In this document: positions 8,557 to 20,743 of the stretch, one piece after another | How the letters are laid out: the number at the start of each line of letters is the position of its first letter | Position numbering within the stretch: the stretch's first letter is position 1 | DNA from: Aegilops tauschii subsp. strangulata | Taxonomy: Eukaryota; Streptophyta; Magnoliopsida; Poales; Poaceae | Length of the DNA: 64,000 nucleotides | Direction: 5' to 3' | Assembly: GCF_002575655.3 (NCBI RefSeq) | Contig: NC_053040.3 | Coordinates: 354,762,267-354,826,266 of the forward strand | Made by a program: the position numbers and the translations under genes | The notes under the pieces: generated by a model | What the model was told of the DNA's origin: nothing | The model's input: the letters and a program-made list of their open reading frames with translations, nothing else | Databases searched by the model: none

Positions 8557-11378
8557 AATTCCTGCTCGTCCTCGAGTAGGTAAATGATAAAAACAGAATT
8601 TTTGATGTGGAATGCTAGTTGGCATAATTTCAATGTAATTCTCTTAATTGTGGTATGAATATTCAGATCCGAAAGATTCAACATAAAAGTTTAATATTGA
8701 CATAAAAATAATAATACTTCAAGCATACTAACTAAGCAATTATGTCCTGTCAAAATAACATGGCCAAAGAAAGTTCATCCCTACAAAATCATATAGTTTA
8801 GTCATGCTCCATTTTCGTCACATAAGAATGCTCTCATCATGCACAACCCCGATGACAAGCCAAGCAATTGTTTCATACTTTAGTAATCTCAAACTTTTTC
8901 AACCTTCGCGCAATACATGAGCGTGAGCCATGGATATAACACTATGGGTGGAATAGAATATAATGATGGGGGTTATGTGGAGAAGACAAAAAAGGAGAAA
9001 GTCTCACATCAACGCGGCTAATCAATGAGCTATGGAGATGCCCATCGATTGATGTTAATGCAAGGAGTAGGGATTGCCATGCAATGGATGCACTAGAGCT
9101 ATAAATGTATGAAAGCTCAACAAAAGAAACTAAGTGGGTGTGCATCCAACTTGCTTGCTCACGAAGACCTAGGGCATTTGAGGAAGCCCATTGTTGGAAT
9201 ATACAAGCCAAGTTCTATAATGAAAAATTCCCACTAGTATATAAAAGTGACAAAACAAGAGACTTTCTATCATGAAGATCATGGTGCTACTTTGAAGCAC
9301 AAGTGTGGAAAAAAAGATAGTAGCATTGTCCCTTTTTTTTGGGCCTTCCTTTCTTTTTTTGGCCTTTCTTTTTTTGGGACAATGCTCTATGAATGATGAT
9401 CATCACACTTATATTTATTTACAACTCAATGATTACAACTCGATACTAGAACAAAGTATGACTCTATATGAATGCCTCCGGCGGTATACCGGGATAGCAA
9501 TGAATCAAGAGTGACATGTATGAAAAAATTATGAACGGTGGCTTTGCCACAAATACGATGTCAACTACATGATCATGCAAAGCAATATGACAATGATGAA
9601 CGTGTCATGATAAACGGAACGGTGGAAAGTTGCATGGCAATATATCTCGAAATGGCTATGGAAATGCCATAATAGGTAGGTATGGTGGCTGTTTTGAGGA
9701 GGATATAAGGAGGTTTATGTGTGAAAGAGCGTATCATATCACGGGGTTTGGATGCACTGGCGAAGTTTGCACCAACTCTCGTTGTGAGAAAGGACAATGC
9801 ACGGTACCGAAGAGGCTAGCAATGATGGAAAGGTAAGAGTGCGTATAATCCATGGACTCAACATTAGTCATAAAGAACTCACATACTTATTGCAAAAATC
9901 TACAAGTCATCAGAAACAAAGCACTACGCGCATGCTCCTAGGGGGGTAGATTGGTAGGAAAAGACCATCGCTCGTCCCCGACCGCCACTCATAAGGAGGA
10001 CAATCAAAGAACACCTCATGTTTCAAATTTGTTACATAACGTTTACCATACGTGCATGCTACGGGACTTGCAAACTTCAGCACAAATATTTCTCAAATTC
10101 ACAACTACTCAACTAGCACAACTCTAATATAACTACCTCCATATCTCAAAACAATCATCAAGCAGCAAACTTCTCTTAGCATTCAGCACACTCATAAGAA
10201 AGTTTTTACTAGTCTTGAATACCTAACATATTAGGATCTATTCCCAATCTAAACAAATTACCATGCTGTTTAAGACTCTCAAAATAATATAAGTGAAGAA
10301 TGAGAGAATAATAGTTTCTATAAAACAAAACCACCGCCGTGCTCTAAAAGATATAAGTGAAGCACTAGAGCAAAGACTATATAGCTCAAAAGATATAAGT
10401 GAAGCGCATAGAGTATTCTAATAAATTCTGAATCATGTGTGTCTCTCTCAAAAGGTGTGTACAGAAAAGATGATTGTGGTAAACTAAAAAGCAAAGACTC
10501 AAATAATACAAGACGCTCCAAGCAAAACACATATCATGTGGTGAATAAAAATATAGCCCCAAGTAAAGTAACCGATGGAAGTAGACGAAAGAGGGGATGC
10601 CTTCCGGGGCATCCCCAAGCTTTGGATTTTTGGTGTCCTTAGATTATCTTGGGGTGCTATGGGCATCCCCAAGCTTAGGCTCTTGCCACTCCTTGTTCCA
10701 TAATCCATCAAATCTTTTACCCAAAACTTGAAAACTTCACAACACAAAACTTAACAGAAAATCTCATGAGCTCCGTTAGCGAAAGAAAACAAAAGACCAC
10801 TTCAAGGTACTGTAATTAACTCATTCTTTATTTATATTGGTGTTAAACCTAATGTATTACAACTTCTCTATGGTTTATAAACTATTTTACTAGCCATAGA
10901 TTCATCAAAATAAGCAAACAACACACGAAAAACAGAATCTGTCGAAAACAGAACAGTCTGTAGTAATCTGCAACTAACGCAAACTTCCGAAACTCCAAAA
11001 ATTCATCTAAAATAGGACGACCTATACAATTTGTTTATTGATCAGCAGCAATTGGAATCAATATTTTATCACGTTCTGGTGATTTTTAAAAATTATTTTC
11101 GTGAACAGAAAGTTTCTGGAATTTTCAGCTAGATCAAATAACTATCATCCAAGAAGATCCTATAGGTTTAACTTGGCACAAACACTAATTAAAACATAAA
11201 AACACATCTAACCAGAGGCTAGATCAAATATTTATTCCTAAACATAAGCAAAAAGCAAAAAACTAAAAATAAAATTGGGTTGCCTCCCAACAAGCGCTAT
11301 CGTTTAACGCCCCTAGCTAGGCATTGAGATTTCAATGATGCTCACAAGAAAGGCAAGAATTGAGGCACAAAGAGAGCA
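8557..11378 (-). other. Element A 3' noncoding region
   Basis: This is AT-rich DNA without a believable reading frame in either direction. It matches 40764-43547 of element B in reverse complement. It contains a conserved GGGGATGCC hairpin (10593-10616), another GGCATCCCCAAGCTT copy at 10662-10676, and three copies of ATATAAGTGAAG (10287, 10351, 10393). Confidence 0.7.
10593..10616 (-). repeat. Conserved hairpin adjoining a PPT-like motif (element A)
   Basis: Arms GGGGATGCC (10593-10601) and GGCATCCCC (10608-10616) are perfect inverted repeats around a 6-nt loop, joined to AAGCTT. The same structure occurs in B, C and F. Confidence 0.75.
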
Positions 11379-12695
11379 TCATAAAAACACGTGACAAACA
11401 CATCTAAGTCTAACATACTTACTATGCATAGACATCTTATAGGCAAACAAATTATCAAGGCAAGCAAAAACTAGTATATGCAAGGAAGCGGGAAGAAACA
11501 ATAGCAATCTCAACATAACGAGAGGTAATTTAGTAACATGAAAATTTCTACAACCATATTTTCCTCTCTCATAATAATTACATGTAGGATCATAAGCAAA
11601 TTCAACAATATAGCTATCACAAAACATATGCTTAACACGATCCACATGTATGCAAAGTTGACACTCTTCCAAAATAGTGGGATTAACATTAACTAAAGTC
11701 ATGACCTCTCCAAACCCACTTTTATCAAAAATTTCATAAGATTGAACATTCTCCAAATATGTGGGATCTAAAGTTGACTCTCTTCCAAACCCACTTTCAA
11801 TAATATTGCAAACACTATTATCAATCTCATATTCATCATGGGGCTTAAATAAATTTTCAAGATCAAAAGAAGAATCACCCCAATCATGATCATTGCAACA
11901 AGTAGAGGACAGTGCAAAACTAGCATCCCCAAGCTTAGGGTTTTGCATATTATTAACACAATTGGCATTAAGAGAATTTATAATAACATCATTGCAATCA
12001 TGCTTTTCATTGAAGGAACTACCAAGTATGGGTGCAATAGCAACGATCTCATGTTTAACATAAGGAACTATAGCAAATTCATCTTCATAAATATTGGCAT
12101 CATGGCCACAAGAATAGCAAGCATCATGTTCATCAAGGGATATTTCAATCAAATCATCGGAATCATCATTATCTATAGATTCATGTGTATCATTATTTTC
12201 TTCCAAAGCAACAGTCATTCTCTCAATAAATTCTTTGACATAGACATTATGAGCATAGTTTTCATAGCAATATTTAAGTATGTCAAAATTTTCAGATTCG
12301 TAGAGAGTAATATCATACTTTTCAATCAAAGAAGCAACTTCATAAGCAACCTTAAAAGCAACAAATTCTTCAATTTCTTCGATATCATAGTAACTATAAA
12401 CACCCTTTGCATAAGAAGATAAGATTTCATTTTCATTAAACTCACAAAGGCAGGGAAGGTGTTTTTTAGGGTTCTTAGAGCAACAAGTAAAATCACAAAT
12501 TTCACAAAGATTCCAAGCATAACACAGCAATCTGTTTATTTGATTCCATAAGAGTCTCCCTTTTTCAGACAAACGGTGACGCACAAAATGAGCATGTTCA
12601 TCTAAAGATTTCCCATCAACTAGGCTAGTTGGGGTTTCAGCACGAGCGCATAAGGATCGAAGATGATCCAAGTAAAACACTTTAAGTGGATCCAT
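11379..12695 (-). CDS. Orphan acidic protein of non-autonomous Athila-like element A
   Basis: An intact 438-residue ORF starts with ATG at 12695 and occupies the gag position right after the primer site. It has no zinc knuckle, protease or RT motif. Residues about 75-105 are cysteine-rich (CYAWNLCEICDFTCC), and the middle is strongly acidic. Two internal repeats of the type SGFGxxxTL...PTxLE lie near residues 305-350. The C-terminus (about 373-438) has the pattern NYYERGKYGCRN, a hydrophobic span (about 390-413) likely to be membrane-inserting, then LFAYKMSMHSKYVRLRC. Elements C and F encode the same C-terminal pattern. Conservation across three elements suggests the protein mattered during their spread. 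Whether it acts as a diverged gag, an envelope-like remnant or something else cannot be told from the sequence. Confidence 0.65.
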   Translation of the reverse strand: MDPLKVFYLDHLRSLCARAETPTSLVDGKSLDEHAHFVRHRLSEKGRLLWNQINRLLCYAWNLCEICDFTCCSKNPKKHLPCLCEFNENEILSSYAKGVYSYYDIEEIEEFVAFKVAYEVASLIEKYDITLYESENFDILKYCYENYAHNVYVKEFIERMTVALEENNDTHESIDNDDSDDLIEISLDEHDACYSCGHDANIYEDEFAIVPYVKHEIVAIAPILGSSFNEKHDCNDVIINSLNANCVNNMQNPKLGDASFALSSTCCNDHDWGDSSFDLENLFKPHDEYEIDNSVCNIIESGFGRESTLDPTYLENVQSYEIFDKSGFGEVMTLVNVNPTILEECQLCIHVDRVKHMFCDSYIVEFAYDPTCNYYERGKYGCRNFHVTKLPLVMLRLLLFLPASLHILVFACLDNLFAYKMSMHSKYVRLRCVCHVFL

Positions 12696-12913
12696 ATCAA
12701 TAGATTTTTAGCAAGCAAAGATGCAAGCAAATAGAAGGCACATGGTAACACAAGCAAACAATAGGTCTGGCGAGAAAAAGGCAAACAAAAAAGAAGGCGA
12801 ATAAAACGGCAAGGGTGAAGTGGGGGAGAGGAAAACGAGAGGCAAATGGCAAATAATGTAATGCGGGAGATAAGAGTTTGTGATGGGTACTTGGTATGTT
12901 GACTTTTGCGTAG

Positions 12914-13002
12914 ACTCCCCGGCAACGGCACCAGAAATGGCTCGTTGTCGGGAGTCCAAATCTTGACTTGACCTTGCGTAAGCCTCCCCGGCAACGGCGC
13001 CA
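12914..13002 (-). repeat. Duplicated primer-binding site of element A
   Basis: The functional-position site (TGGCGCCGTTGCCGGGGAG in element sense) is at 12984-13002, 11 bp from the LTR. A second, slightly diverged copy (TGGTGCCGTTGCCGGGGAG) lies at about 12915-12933, 69 bp further in. Element B has a single site joined directly to the sequence that follows the inner copy in A. Confidence 0.8.
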
Positions 13003-13013
13003 GAAATCCTTCT

Positions 13014-14570
13014 TGCTACCTCTTGTGCACTGCGTTGGTTTTCCCTTGAAGAGGAAAGGGTGATGCAGTAAAGCAGTGTAAGTATTTCCCTCAGTTTTTG
13101 AGAACCAAGGTATCAATCCAGTAGGAGGCCATGCACGAGTCCCTCACACCTACACAAACAAATAAATCCTCGCAACCAACGCAATAAAGGGGTTGTCAAT
13201 CCCTTCACGGTCACTTACGAGAGTGAGATCTAATAGATATGATAAGATAATATTTTTGGTATTTTTATGATAAAGATGCAAAGTAAAGAAAGCAAAATAA
13301 AAACGGCGCCAGAAATAGGAGATTAAATATGATGGAAAATAGACCCCGGGGCCATAGGTTTCACTAGTGGCTTCTCTCGAGAGCATAAGTATTACGGTGG
13401 GTGAACAAATTACTGTTGAGCAATTGACATAATTGAGCATAGTTATGAGAATATCTAGGTATGATCATGTATATAGGCATCACGTCCGTGAGAAGTAGAC
13501 CGACTCCTGCGTGCATCTACTACTATTACTCCACACATCGACCGCTATCCAGCATGCATCTAGAGTATTAAGTTCATAAGAACAGAGTAACGCTTTAAGT
13601 AAAATGACATGATGTAGAGGGATAAACTCATGCAATGTGATATAAACCCCATCTTGTTATCCTCGATGGCAACAATACAATACGTGCCTTGCTGCCCCAA
13701 CTGTCACTGGGAAAGGACACCGCAAGATTGAACCCAAAGCTAAGCACTTCTCCCATTGCAAGAAAGTTCAATCTAGTAGGCCAACCCAAACTGATAATTC
13801 GAAGAGACTTGCAAAGATAACCAGTCATACATAAAAGAATTCAGAGAAGATTCAAATATTGTTCATAGATAAACTTGATCATAAACCCACAATTCATCGG
13901 TCTCAACAAACACACCGCAAAAGAAGATTACATCGAATAGATCTCCACGAGAATCGTGGAGAAATTTGTATTGAGATCCAAAGAGGGAGAAGAAGCCATC
14001 TAGCTAATAACTATGGACCCGAAGGTCTGAGGTAAACTACTCACACATCATCGGAGAGGCTATGGTGTTGATGTAGAAGCCCTCCGTGATCGATGCCCCC
14101 TCCGGCGGAGCTCCGGAAAAGGCCCCAAGATGGGATCTCACGGGTACAGAAGGTTGCCGTGGTGGAATTAGGTTTTTGGCTCCGTATCTGGTAGTTTGGG
14201 GGTACGTAGGTATATATTGGAGGAAGAAGTACATTGGTGGAGCAACATGGGGCCCACGAGGGTGGAGGCCACGCCCCCCTACCTCGTGCCTTCCTGGTTG
14301 ATGTCTTGACGTAGGGTCCAAGTCCTCTGGATCATGTTCGTTCCAAAAATCACGTTCCCGAAGGTTTCATTCCGTTTGGACTCCGTTTGATATTCTTTTT
14401 CTGTGAAACTCTGAAATAGGCAAAAAACAGCAATTCTGGGCTGGGCCTCCGGTTAATAGGTTAGTCCCAAAAATAATATAAAAGTGTATAATAAATCCCA
14501 TTAATGTCCAAAACAGAATATAATATAGCATGGAACAATAAAAAATTATAGATACGTTGGAGACGTATCA
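13014..14570 (-). repeat. Element A 5' LTR
   Basis: The LTR is 1557 bp, from TGATACG (complement, at 14570) to GGTAGCA (complement, at 13014). It is close to the 1572-bp LTR of B. A TATA-like site near 14209-14219 reads GTATATATTGG here but GTATATATAGG in the other LTR. Confidence 0.9.
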
Positions 14571-15223
14571 GGTGACATTAGGGTTTTGGTTGATTTGTGT
14601 CTTAAGGTGTTATTCTAGTACGAACTCTATGATAGATCGAACGGAAAGAACAACTTCATGTTATTTTACTACGGACTCTTGAATAGATCGATCAGAAAGG
14701 ATAACTTTGAGGTGGTTTCGTACCCTGCAATAATCTCTTCGTTTGTTCCGCTATTAGTGACTTTGGAGTGACTCTTTGTTGCATGTTGAGGGGTAGTTAT
14801 ATGATCCAATTATGTTATTATTGTTGAGAGAACTTGCACTAGTGAAAGTATGAACCCTAGGCCTTGTTTCAACGCATTACAATATCGTTTGTGCTCACGT
14901 TTATCATTAGTTACCTTGCTGTTTTTATATTTTCAGATTACAAATACTCATATCTACCATCCATATTGCACTTGTATCACCATCTCTTTGCCGAACTAGT
15001 GCACCTATACAATTTACCATTGTATTGGGTGTGTTGGGGACACAAGAGACTCTTTGTTATTTGGTTGCAGGGTTGCTCGAGAGAGACCATCTTTATCCTA
15101 CGCCTCCCACGGATTGATAAAACTTAGGTCATCCACTTGAGGGAAATTTGCTATTATCCTACAAACCTCTGCACTTGGAGGCCCAACAACGTCTACAAGA
15201 AGAAGGTTGCATAGTAGACATCA
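14571..15223 (+). repeat. Element C 5' LTR, 3' part only
   Basis: It matches 24353-24973 plus 33657-33692 closely. It ends ...TAGTAGACATCA, 10 bp before the primer site. The upstream part was separated by the insertion of element A. Confidence 0.9.
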
Positions 15224-15233
15224 AGCTCTTTTC

Positions 15234-15252
15234 TGGCGCCGTTGCCGGGGAG
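15234..15252 (+). other. Primer-binding site of element C
   Basis: TGGCGCCGTTGCCGGGGAG, a tRNA-Asp-type primer site characteristic of the Athila lineage. Confidence 0.8.
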
Positions 15253-15347
15253 GTGAGTGCTTGAAGGTATATCTTTAGATCTTGCAATCGAATCTTTTTG
15301 TTTCTTGTTTTATCACTAGTTTAGTCTATAAAAGAAAACTACAAAAA

Positions 15348-18300
15348 ATGGAATTAAGGGTGCCTCATATGCTTCATCTTTTTAATATCTTTCGTGAAAA
15401 TGATGGGAAGGAAAATTGTGCTCAAGTACTAGAAGAAGAATTACATAGAATGCTTCACATAAAATATGTGAATGATGAGCATGATTGCAATGTTGTTAGT
15501 ATGAATTCTTTGAATACCCATGATGCTAATGATATGCAAAGCCACAAGCTTGGGGAAGCTATGTTTGATGAAGATGATATTTTTTGTCCCCCAAGCTTTG
15601 ATGAGCAAATTTACTATGATGAAAGCATGCCTCTTATCTGTGATGATTATTGTGATGACATGTATGCTATAAAGAATAATGATAACCATGAAACTTGTCA
15701 TCTCGATCTTAATTTTCAATCACATGATAGTTATTTTGTTGAGTTTGCCCCCACTTTTATTCATGAGAAGAAATTTGCTTATATGGAGAGTAATAAAATT
15801 TCTATGCTTGTGGATCATGAAAGGAATGCTTTATGTGATGGTTATATTGTTGAATTCATTCATGATTGTGACGCCCCCGATTTGACCACACACTAATCAT
15901 ACACGCAAATGTGTACGATCAAGATCAAGGACTCACGGGAAGATATCACAACACAACTCTAGACACAAATTAAATTAATACAAGCTTTATATTACAAGCC
16001 AGGGGCCTCGAGGGCTCGAATACATAAGCTCGAATACACAAGAGTCAGCGGAAGCAACAATATCTGAGTACAGACATGAGTTAGACAAGTTTGCCTTAAG
16101 AAGGCTAGCACAAAAAAAACAACGATCGAAAAGGCAAGGCCTCTTGCCTGGGAGCCTCCTAACTACTCCTGGTCGTCGGCGACCTCCACGTAGTAGTAAG
16201 CATCGGCGGTGGCATCTGGCTCCTGGGCTCTGACATCTGGTTGCATCAACCAGAAAGAAGAAGAAAGGGGGAAAAGGGGGAGCAAAGCAACCGTGAGTAC
16301 TCATCCAAAGTACTCGCAAGCAAGGATCTACACTACAAATGCATCGGTATCAATGAAAAGGGTTGTATCTGTGGACTGGACTACAGAATGCCAGAAGAGA
16401 AGGGGAAAGCCTAGCCTATCGAAGACTAGCATCTTCTGGAAACCACCATCTTGCAGCAACAGGAGGCAGTAGAGTAGCATAAAGTAAATTAGTAGAAGTG
16501 TTATCAACCTTGGCCAGAGATCCTTTCTCGACTCCCTGCGAGAAAGCAATCCCAGAGCCATACTATCCAGTTAACATCATAATCCATTACTCATCACAAG
16601 TATCCAGTTCTAGTTGTATCGATCGGGATACAACTCCTAGTGTCCGTTACCGTAGGACAAGCTATCGATAGATGTTTTCTTCCCTGCAGGGGTGCACCAA
16701 CTTACCCACCACGCTCGATTAACTCCGGCCGGACACACTTTCCTGGGTCATGCCCGGCCTCGGCCAAACAATACGCCGCAACCCGACCTAGGCTTAATAG
16801 AGAGGCCAGCACGCCGGACTAAACCTATGCCCCCAGGGGTCATGGGCCATCGCCCCAGGAACTCCCGCACGTTGTGTGGGCGGCCGGTGAGCAGACCTAG
16901 CTACCTCCTTAAAAAGACAGGAGCTTACCAGTCCAACCCGGCACGCGCCGCTCAGTCGCTGACGTCTATTAAGCTTCGGCTGATGCATACGACGCAGAAC
17001 GCCCATACTATGCCCACGTGATGGTTAGTGCTATCAGGCCAGAGGCCCCTTGGATCAAATATCCAAATCGTAGTGGATTAGGAACGCGCGGTAACAAGCA
17101 GAGACTCACGAAAGATGTGACCCCGTCGCCCCGTCTCGAGGATTTGCGGCAAGGGCTAAGAATGCCCGGCCACGCCTCGTAATTATCTCGCAGGCACCCT
17201 CCAGGTCAACCCGTCTCCACATCACTCGCAATTATGCTCGCGCGGGTACCCCTCAGGGTCGACCCGTCTTTAGTAACATGGTTCAGTGTAAAGTCATAGT
17301 AACCATAGTAACTGTGTGTCCAAACATCAAGGGGAAAACCCGAGGAATCACCCCTGGTGAATTCCACTCGATGTAATCATCAAGGTGAACGTAAGAGGAA
17401 TCACCCCCGAGGTTCACACTTGAGGGGTTGCACGACAGAGTCGTATCGGAAGTGGTTAAGGCGGAATAACCCTCGATGACCATGACCGAATAGCTACACT
17501 ACAGGGTTAACATCAGAAGTGCTGTAGAGGTCTCACCCTCGGCACTCGATAGTAACCCAATAGTGTCGAGCAACTAAGGGGAAAATGATGTGCGGTGCCG
17601 GGGCCTGGTCTTCGATCCCGTTGATCGGGTCTTCGATGATGAAGCAGGGGCAACAAGGACAAGGTGGGGGTCACTGATGGATCACTAACCAACCTATACT
17701 AAGAAGTTTAGGATAAGCAGGTAGGTAACAATAAGCAGGTTACAAAAGCAGGCTATGCATCAGAATAGGAGCAATCAATTACAGTAGCAAAATCTAATGC
17801 AAGCATGAGAGAATGGAATGGGCGATATCGGGATGATCAAAGGGGGGGCTTGCCTGGAAGCTCTGCTGAAAAGGAAGAAGTGTCATCGTCGACGTAGTCG
17901 ATCACAGGGGCGGCATCGGTCTCGGGGTCTACCGGAGAGAAGAGGGGGAAGAAATAATAAATATAAAGCAGACAAAGCATCACAAAGCATAACATGGCAA
18001 TATGCGATGCCGGGTGTGACCTAACGTAAGGCTACATGATATAGGTGAAGGGGGAATTCAACTGGGAATGTTTTCCCGGTTCCGGACCTGTGTCAGACAG
18101 ATGACCGGAGGGGGAATGTTCCATGTTCAGACAGTTAGAGGCATCTGACTGGTAAACGGACCGCGTACTCGGATTCCTCTTGTTGTTCTGAGCAACTTTC
18201 ATGTATAAAATATTTTCATCTGAGTTATAGATTATTTTATATGAAATTACAAAGATTAAATGATTTTTTAATCTCCTGAATTTAATTTAATTCAAGAATA

Positions 18301-19994
18301 TTAATAAACAGAAACTGCTAGGTGCACCCGGTGCATGCACCCAGAGTGGCTGACAGGTGGGGTCAATCATCTGCCCAGTCAGGAGTTGATTGGTCCATGG
18401 TTGACTGGTCAAAGGGGGCCCTGGGACCCTCATGTCATTGCCAGAGGCAACTAACAGTGTTTAGTTACTCTAAAAATATATTAATTAGTGATGTGGGGCC
18501 AGGCTGTCAGTGAGTCATTTTTTACAGAGTTTATTTAACCAAATAAATATTAATTAGCGAGGTGGGGCCCGGTGTCAGGGAGTCAGGGGGTGGTTAGCTC
18601 ATCGCTAATGAGGCCACGTCAGTGGCTAACGGCGGTGATGGCAGAACGCGCCGGCGGCGGCCGTTTAGTGAACTCCGGCCACTATTTGGCCCGGGACGGT
18701 TCCCACGGCACGTGCTCGACGTCGCGCGTCGACTGTTGACCGCGGCTCGTGCGAGGGCTGCCGGAATCGACGGGGGCGACGGCGTGCAGTGGCGGCGACG
18801 TTGGAGAGCGCGGAGGGAGGCAGTTGCAGGGGCGGCCCGAGCGGCAGAGCTCCGGCAGGCACGCGATTGCGGGACAGAGGCTGGGCGCGGGCGCAGTGAG
18901 GGCGCCAAGAAGGGCCGCGGTTCGCGGGCGCGCGCGTCGAACGTGGCCGGTGCTACACGGGCGCGACCGGCGCGTGGCCACGGCGGGGTGAGGCGCGGGG
19001 TGTGGTAGACGCATCGGGGCAGAGGGGGAAGAGGAGGACGGACGGCGGCTCACCCCCGTTGCAGGGGAACGCCGGCGAGGCTCGGAGGAGCCACGGTTGA
19101 GGAGGAGGTCGAGGACGGCGCAGTGATGAGGACGAGGCAGCGGGGCGACGTCGGGACGAGGTGGCACCGTCGGGGACGAAGAGGTCGAGGGCGATGTCGG
19201 TGGGGCGAGGCGGTCCAGCGAGGGAGGGTCCGAGCGGCGGCGGAGTTGGTGTCGATTGGCGCCAGGGGCGCCCGATCTGGATCGAGGGGGGAGGGGGAGG
19301 AGCGAGGAGATCGTGGGGGAAGTGGGAGTGTGGTGGTGGATCGGGCTAGGGTTAGGTGCCAGGGAGTTAGTAGTGGTGGGTGGTTGGGCCTAGAGCCATC
19401 TAGGCGAGGGAGTCGCGGGGTGGGCTGGCTGGGTGTGGGCCGAGACCCACGAGGGAAAGGGAGGCATTTTCTATTTTTCTTTTTAGCACTTTGTTTTATT
19501 TTAGTTTAGGGCATTCAACCAATTTTCAAGAATTTTGGTTCACCACCAATATTAACAAATGAATATTTGTCACATGATCAACATTTTAAATTTCCATGTT
19601 TTGCGAACTTTTGGAGTTCACTTAGAATTTGAAATTTGAATTAGGACCGGATTGAATCAAAAGGGGGATTTAGCAACAGTGAAAAATGATGACATGGCAC
19701 CATTAACAGGGGATTGCTGTAGCATGACACTGGGGGTGTTATAATGATGCTACTGAAAATTATTATGAGGAAGGAATATATGCTTGTAGGAATTGCAATA
19801 ATATCAAGTTTCCTCTCTATGTGTTGAAAATCTTGAAGATTCGCTTGTTTTGCCTTCCTATGCTAGTTGATTATTGTTTCCATAAGTTGTTTGCTCACAA
19901 AATCCCTATGCATAGGAAGTGGGTTAGGCTTAAATGTGCTAGTCATATGCTTCATGATGCTCCCGTTATGTTTCAATTCTTATCTTTTATGTGA
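15348..19994 (+). pseudogene. Orphan protein gene of element C, interrupted by insertion K
   Basis: The ORF starts with ATG at 15348, reads 173 codons to 15866, and resumes after K and its duplicated target at 19749, ending TGA at 19994. Without the insertion the frame is continuous at 254 codons. It opens MELRVPHMLHLF, like the start of the F protein (MELSFSHTLHLF). Its C-terminus carries the conserved tail (NYYEEGIYACRNCNN, hydrophobic span, LFAHKIPMHRKWVRLKC). It lacks the zinc-knuckle block found in F and is much shorter, so it is an internally deleted relative. It is acidic in the middle. Function unknown. Confidence 0.65.
15867..19743. mobile_element. Insertion K: 3.9-kb solo-LTR-like unit
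   Basis: K is bounded by a perfect 5-bp duplication, ATGAT (15862-15866 and 19744-19748); removing K restores the C reading frame. It starts TGTGACGCCCCCGA and ends GGGGGTGTTATA. These ends pair imperfectly as TGT(G/A)ACxCCCC inverted termini, with the usual final CA changed to TA. A 5-bp duplication and TG..CA-type ends fit a long solo LTR of a Gypsy element (some Triticeae Gypsy families have LTRs of 4 kb or more). No primer site, polypurine tract or polyprotein is seen. The interval 18590-19460 is very GC-rich and open in several frames on both strands, with no recognisable domain. An unclassified DNA transposon is the alternative. Confidence 0.65.
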
Positions 19995-20657
19995 GCATCA
20001 TTGAAATTATCATGCCTAGCTAGGGGCGTTAAACGTTAGTGCTTGTTGGGAGGCAGCCCAATTTTACTTTTGTTCCTTGCTTTTTGTTCCTGTTTAGTAA
20101 TAAATAAATCATCTAGCCTCTGGTTAGATGTGGTTTTATGTTTTAATTAGTGTTTGTGCCAAGTAAGACCTATAGGATCTTCTTGGATGATAATTATTTG
20201 ATCTTGCTGAAAAAGACAGAAACTTTCTGCTCACGAAATCAATTGGTTAAAATCACCAGAACGTGATAAAATACTGATTCCAATTGCAGAAGATCAATAA
20301 TCAAATTATCTAGGTCTTCCTATTTTGGTAGAATTTTTTGAGTTCCAGAAGTTTGCGTTAGTTACAGATTACTACAGACTGTTCTGTTTTTGACAGATTC
20401 TGTTTTTCGTGTGTTGTTTGCTTATTTTGATGAATCTATGGCTAGTAAAATAGTTTATAAACCATAGAGAAGTTGGAATACATTAGATTTAACACCAATA
20501 AAAATAAAGAATGAGTTCATTACAGTACCTTGAAGTGGTGTTTTGTTTTCTTTCGCTAACGGAGCTCACGAGATCTTCTGTTAAGTTTTGTGTTGTGAAG
20601 TTTTCAAGTTTTGGGTAAAGATTCGATGAACTATGGAATAAGGAGTGGAAAGAGCCT

Positions 20658-20743
20658 AAGCTTGGGGATGCCCAAGGCACCCCAAGGTAATATTTAAGGA
20701 CAACCAAGAGCCTAAGCTTGGGGATGCCCCGGATGGCATCCCC
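20658..20743 (+). repeat. PPT-like motif pair and conserved hairpin, copy 1 (element C)
   Basis: AAGCTTGGGGATGCC occurs at 20658 and 20714. The second forms a hairpin: GGGGATGCC (20720-20728) with GGCATCCCC (20735-20743). Confidence 0.75.

Larger units (their letters stand above)
7897..14570 (-). mobile_element. Element A: non-autonomous Athila-lineage LTR retrotransposon, 3' LTR interrupted by the CACTA element
   Basis: Order on the minus strand: 5' LTR 14570-13014, primer-binding site 13002-12984, an orphan ORF 12695-11379, about 2.8 kb noncoding, polypurine tract 8556-8542, 3' LTR from 8541 to 7897 where the CACTA element cuts it. The LTR begins TGATACGTCTCCAACGTATC. The primer site TGGCGCCGTTGCCGGGGAG is the tRNA-Asp-type site known from Athila elements. 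No RT, integrase or RNase H is encoded. The LTR and 3' noncoding region match element B closely, so B-like relatives may supply functions. Triticeae family names Sabrina or WHAM come to mind but are not verified. The right border is followed by GGTGA (14571-14575), a duplication candidate within the LTR of element C. Confidence 0.85.

Noticed and set aside
12620..13116. Overlapping minus-strand ORFs across the primer site of A
   Set aside because: They run through LTR end, primer site and leader; they do not begin at a plausible start and match nothing recognisable.
18594..19509. Several ORFs of 80-161 codons on both strands in K
   Set aside because: High GC lowers stop frequency in all frames; the translations are Arg/Ala/Pro/Gly rich without motifs and overlap each other.
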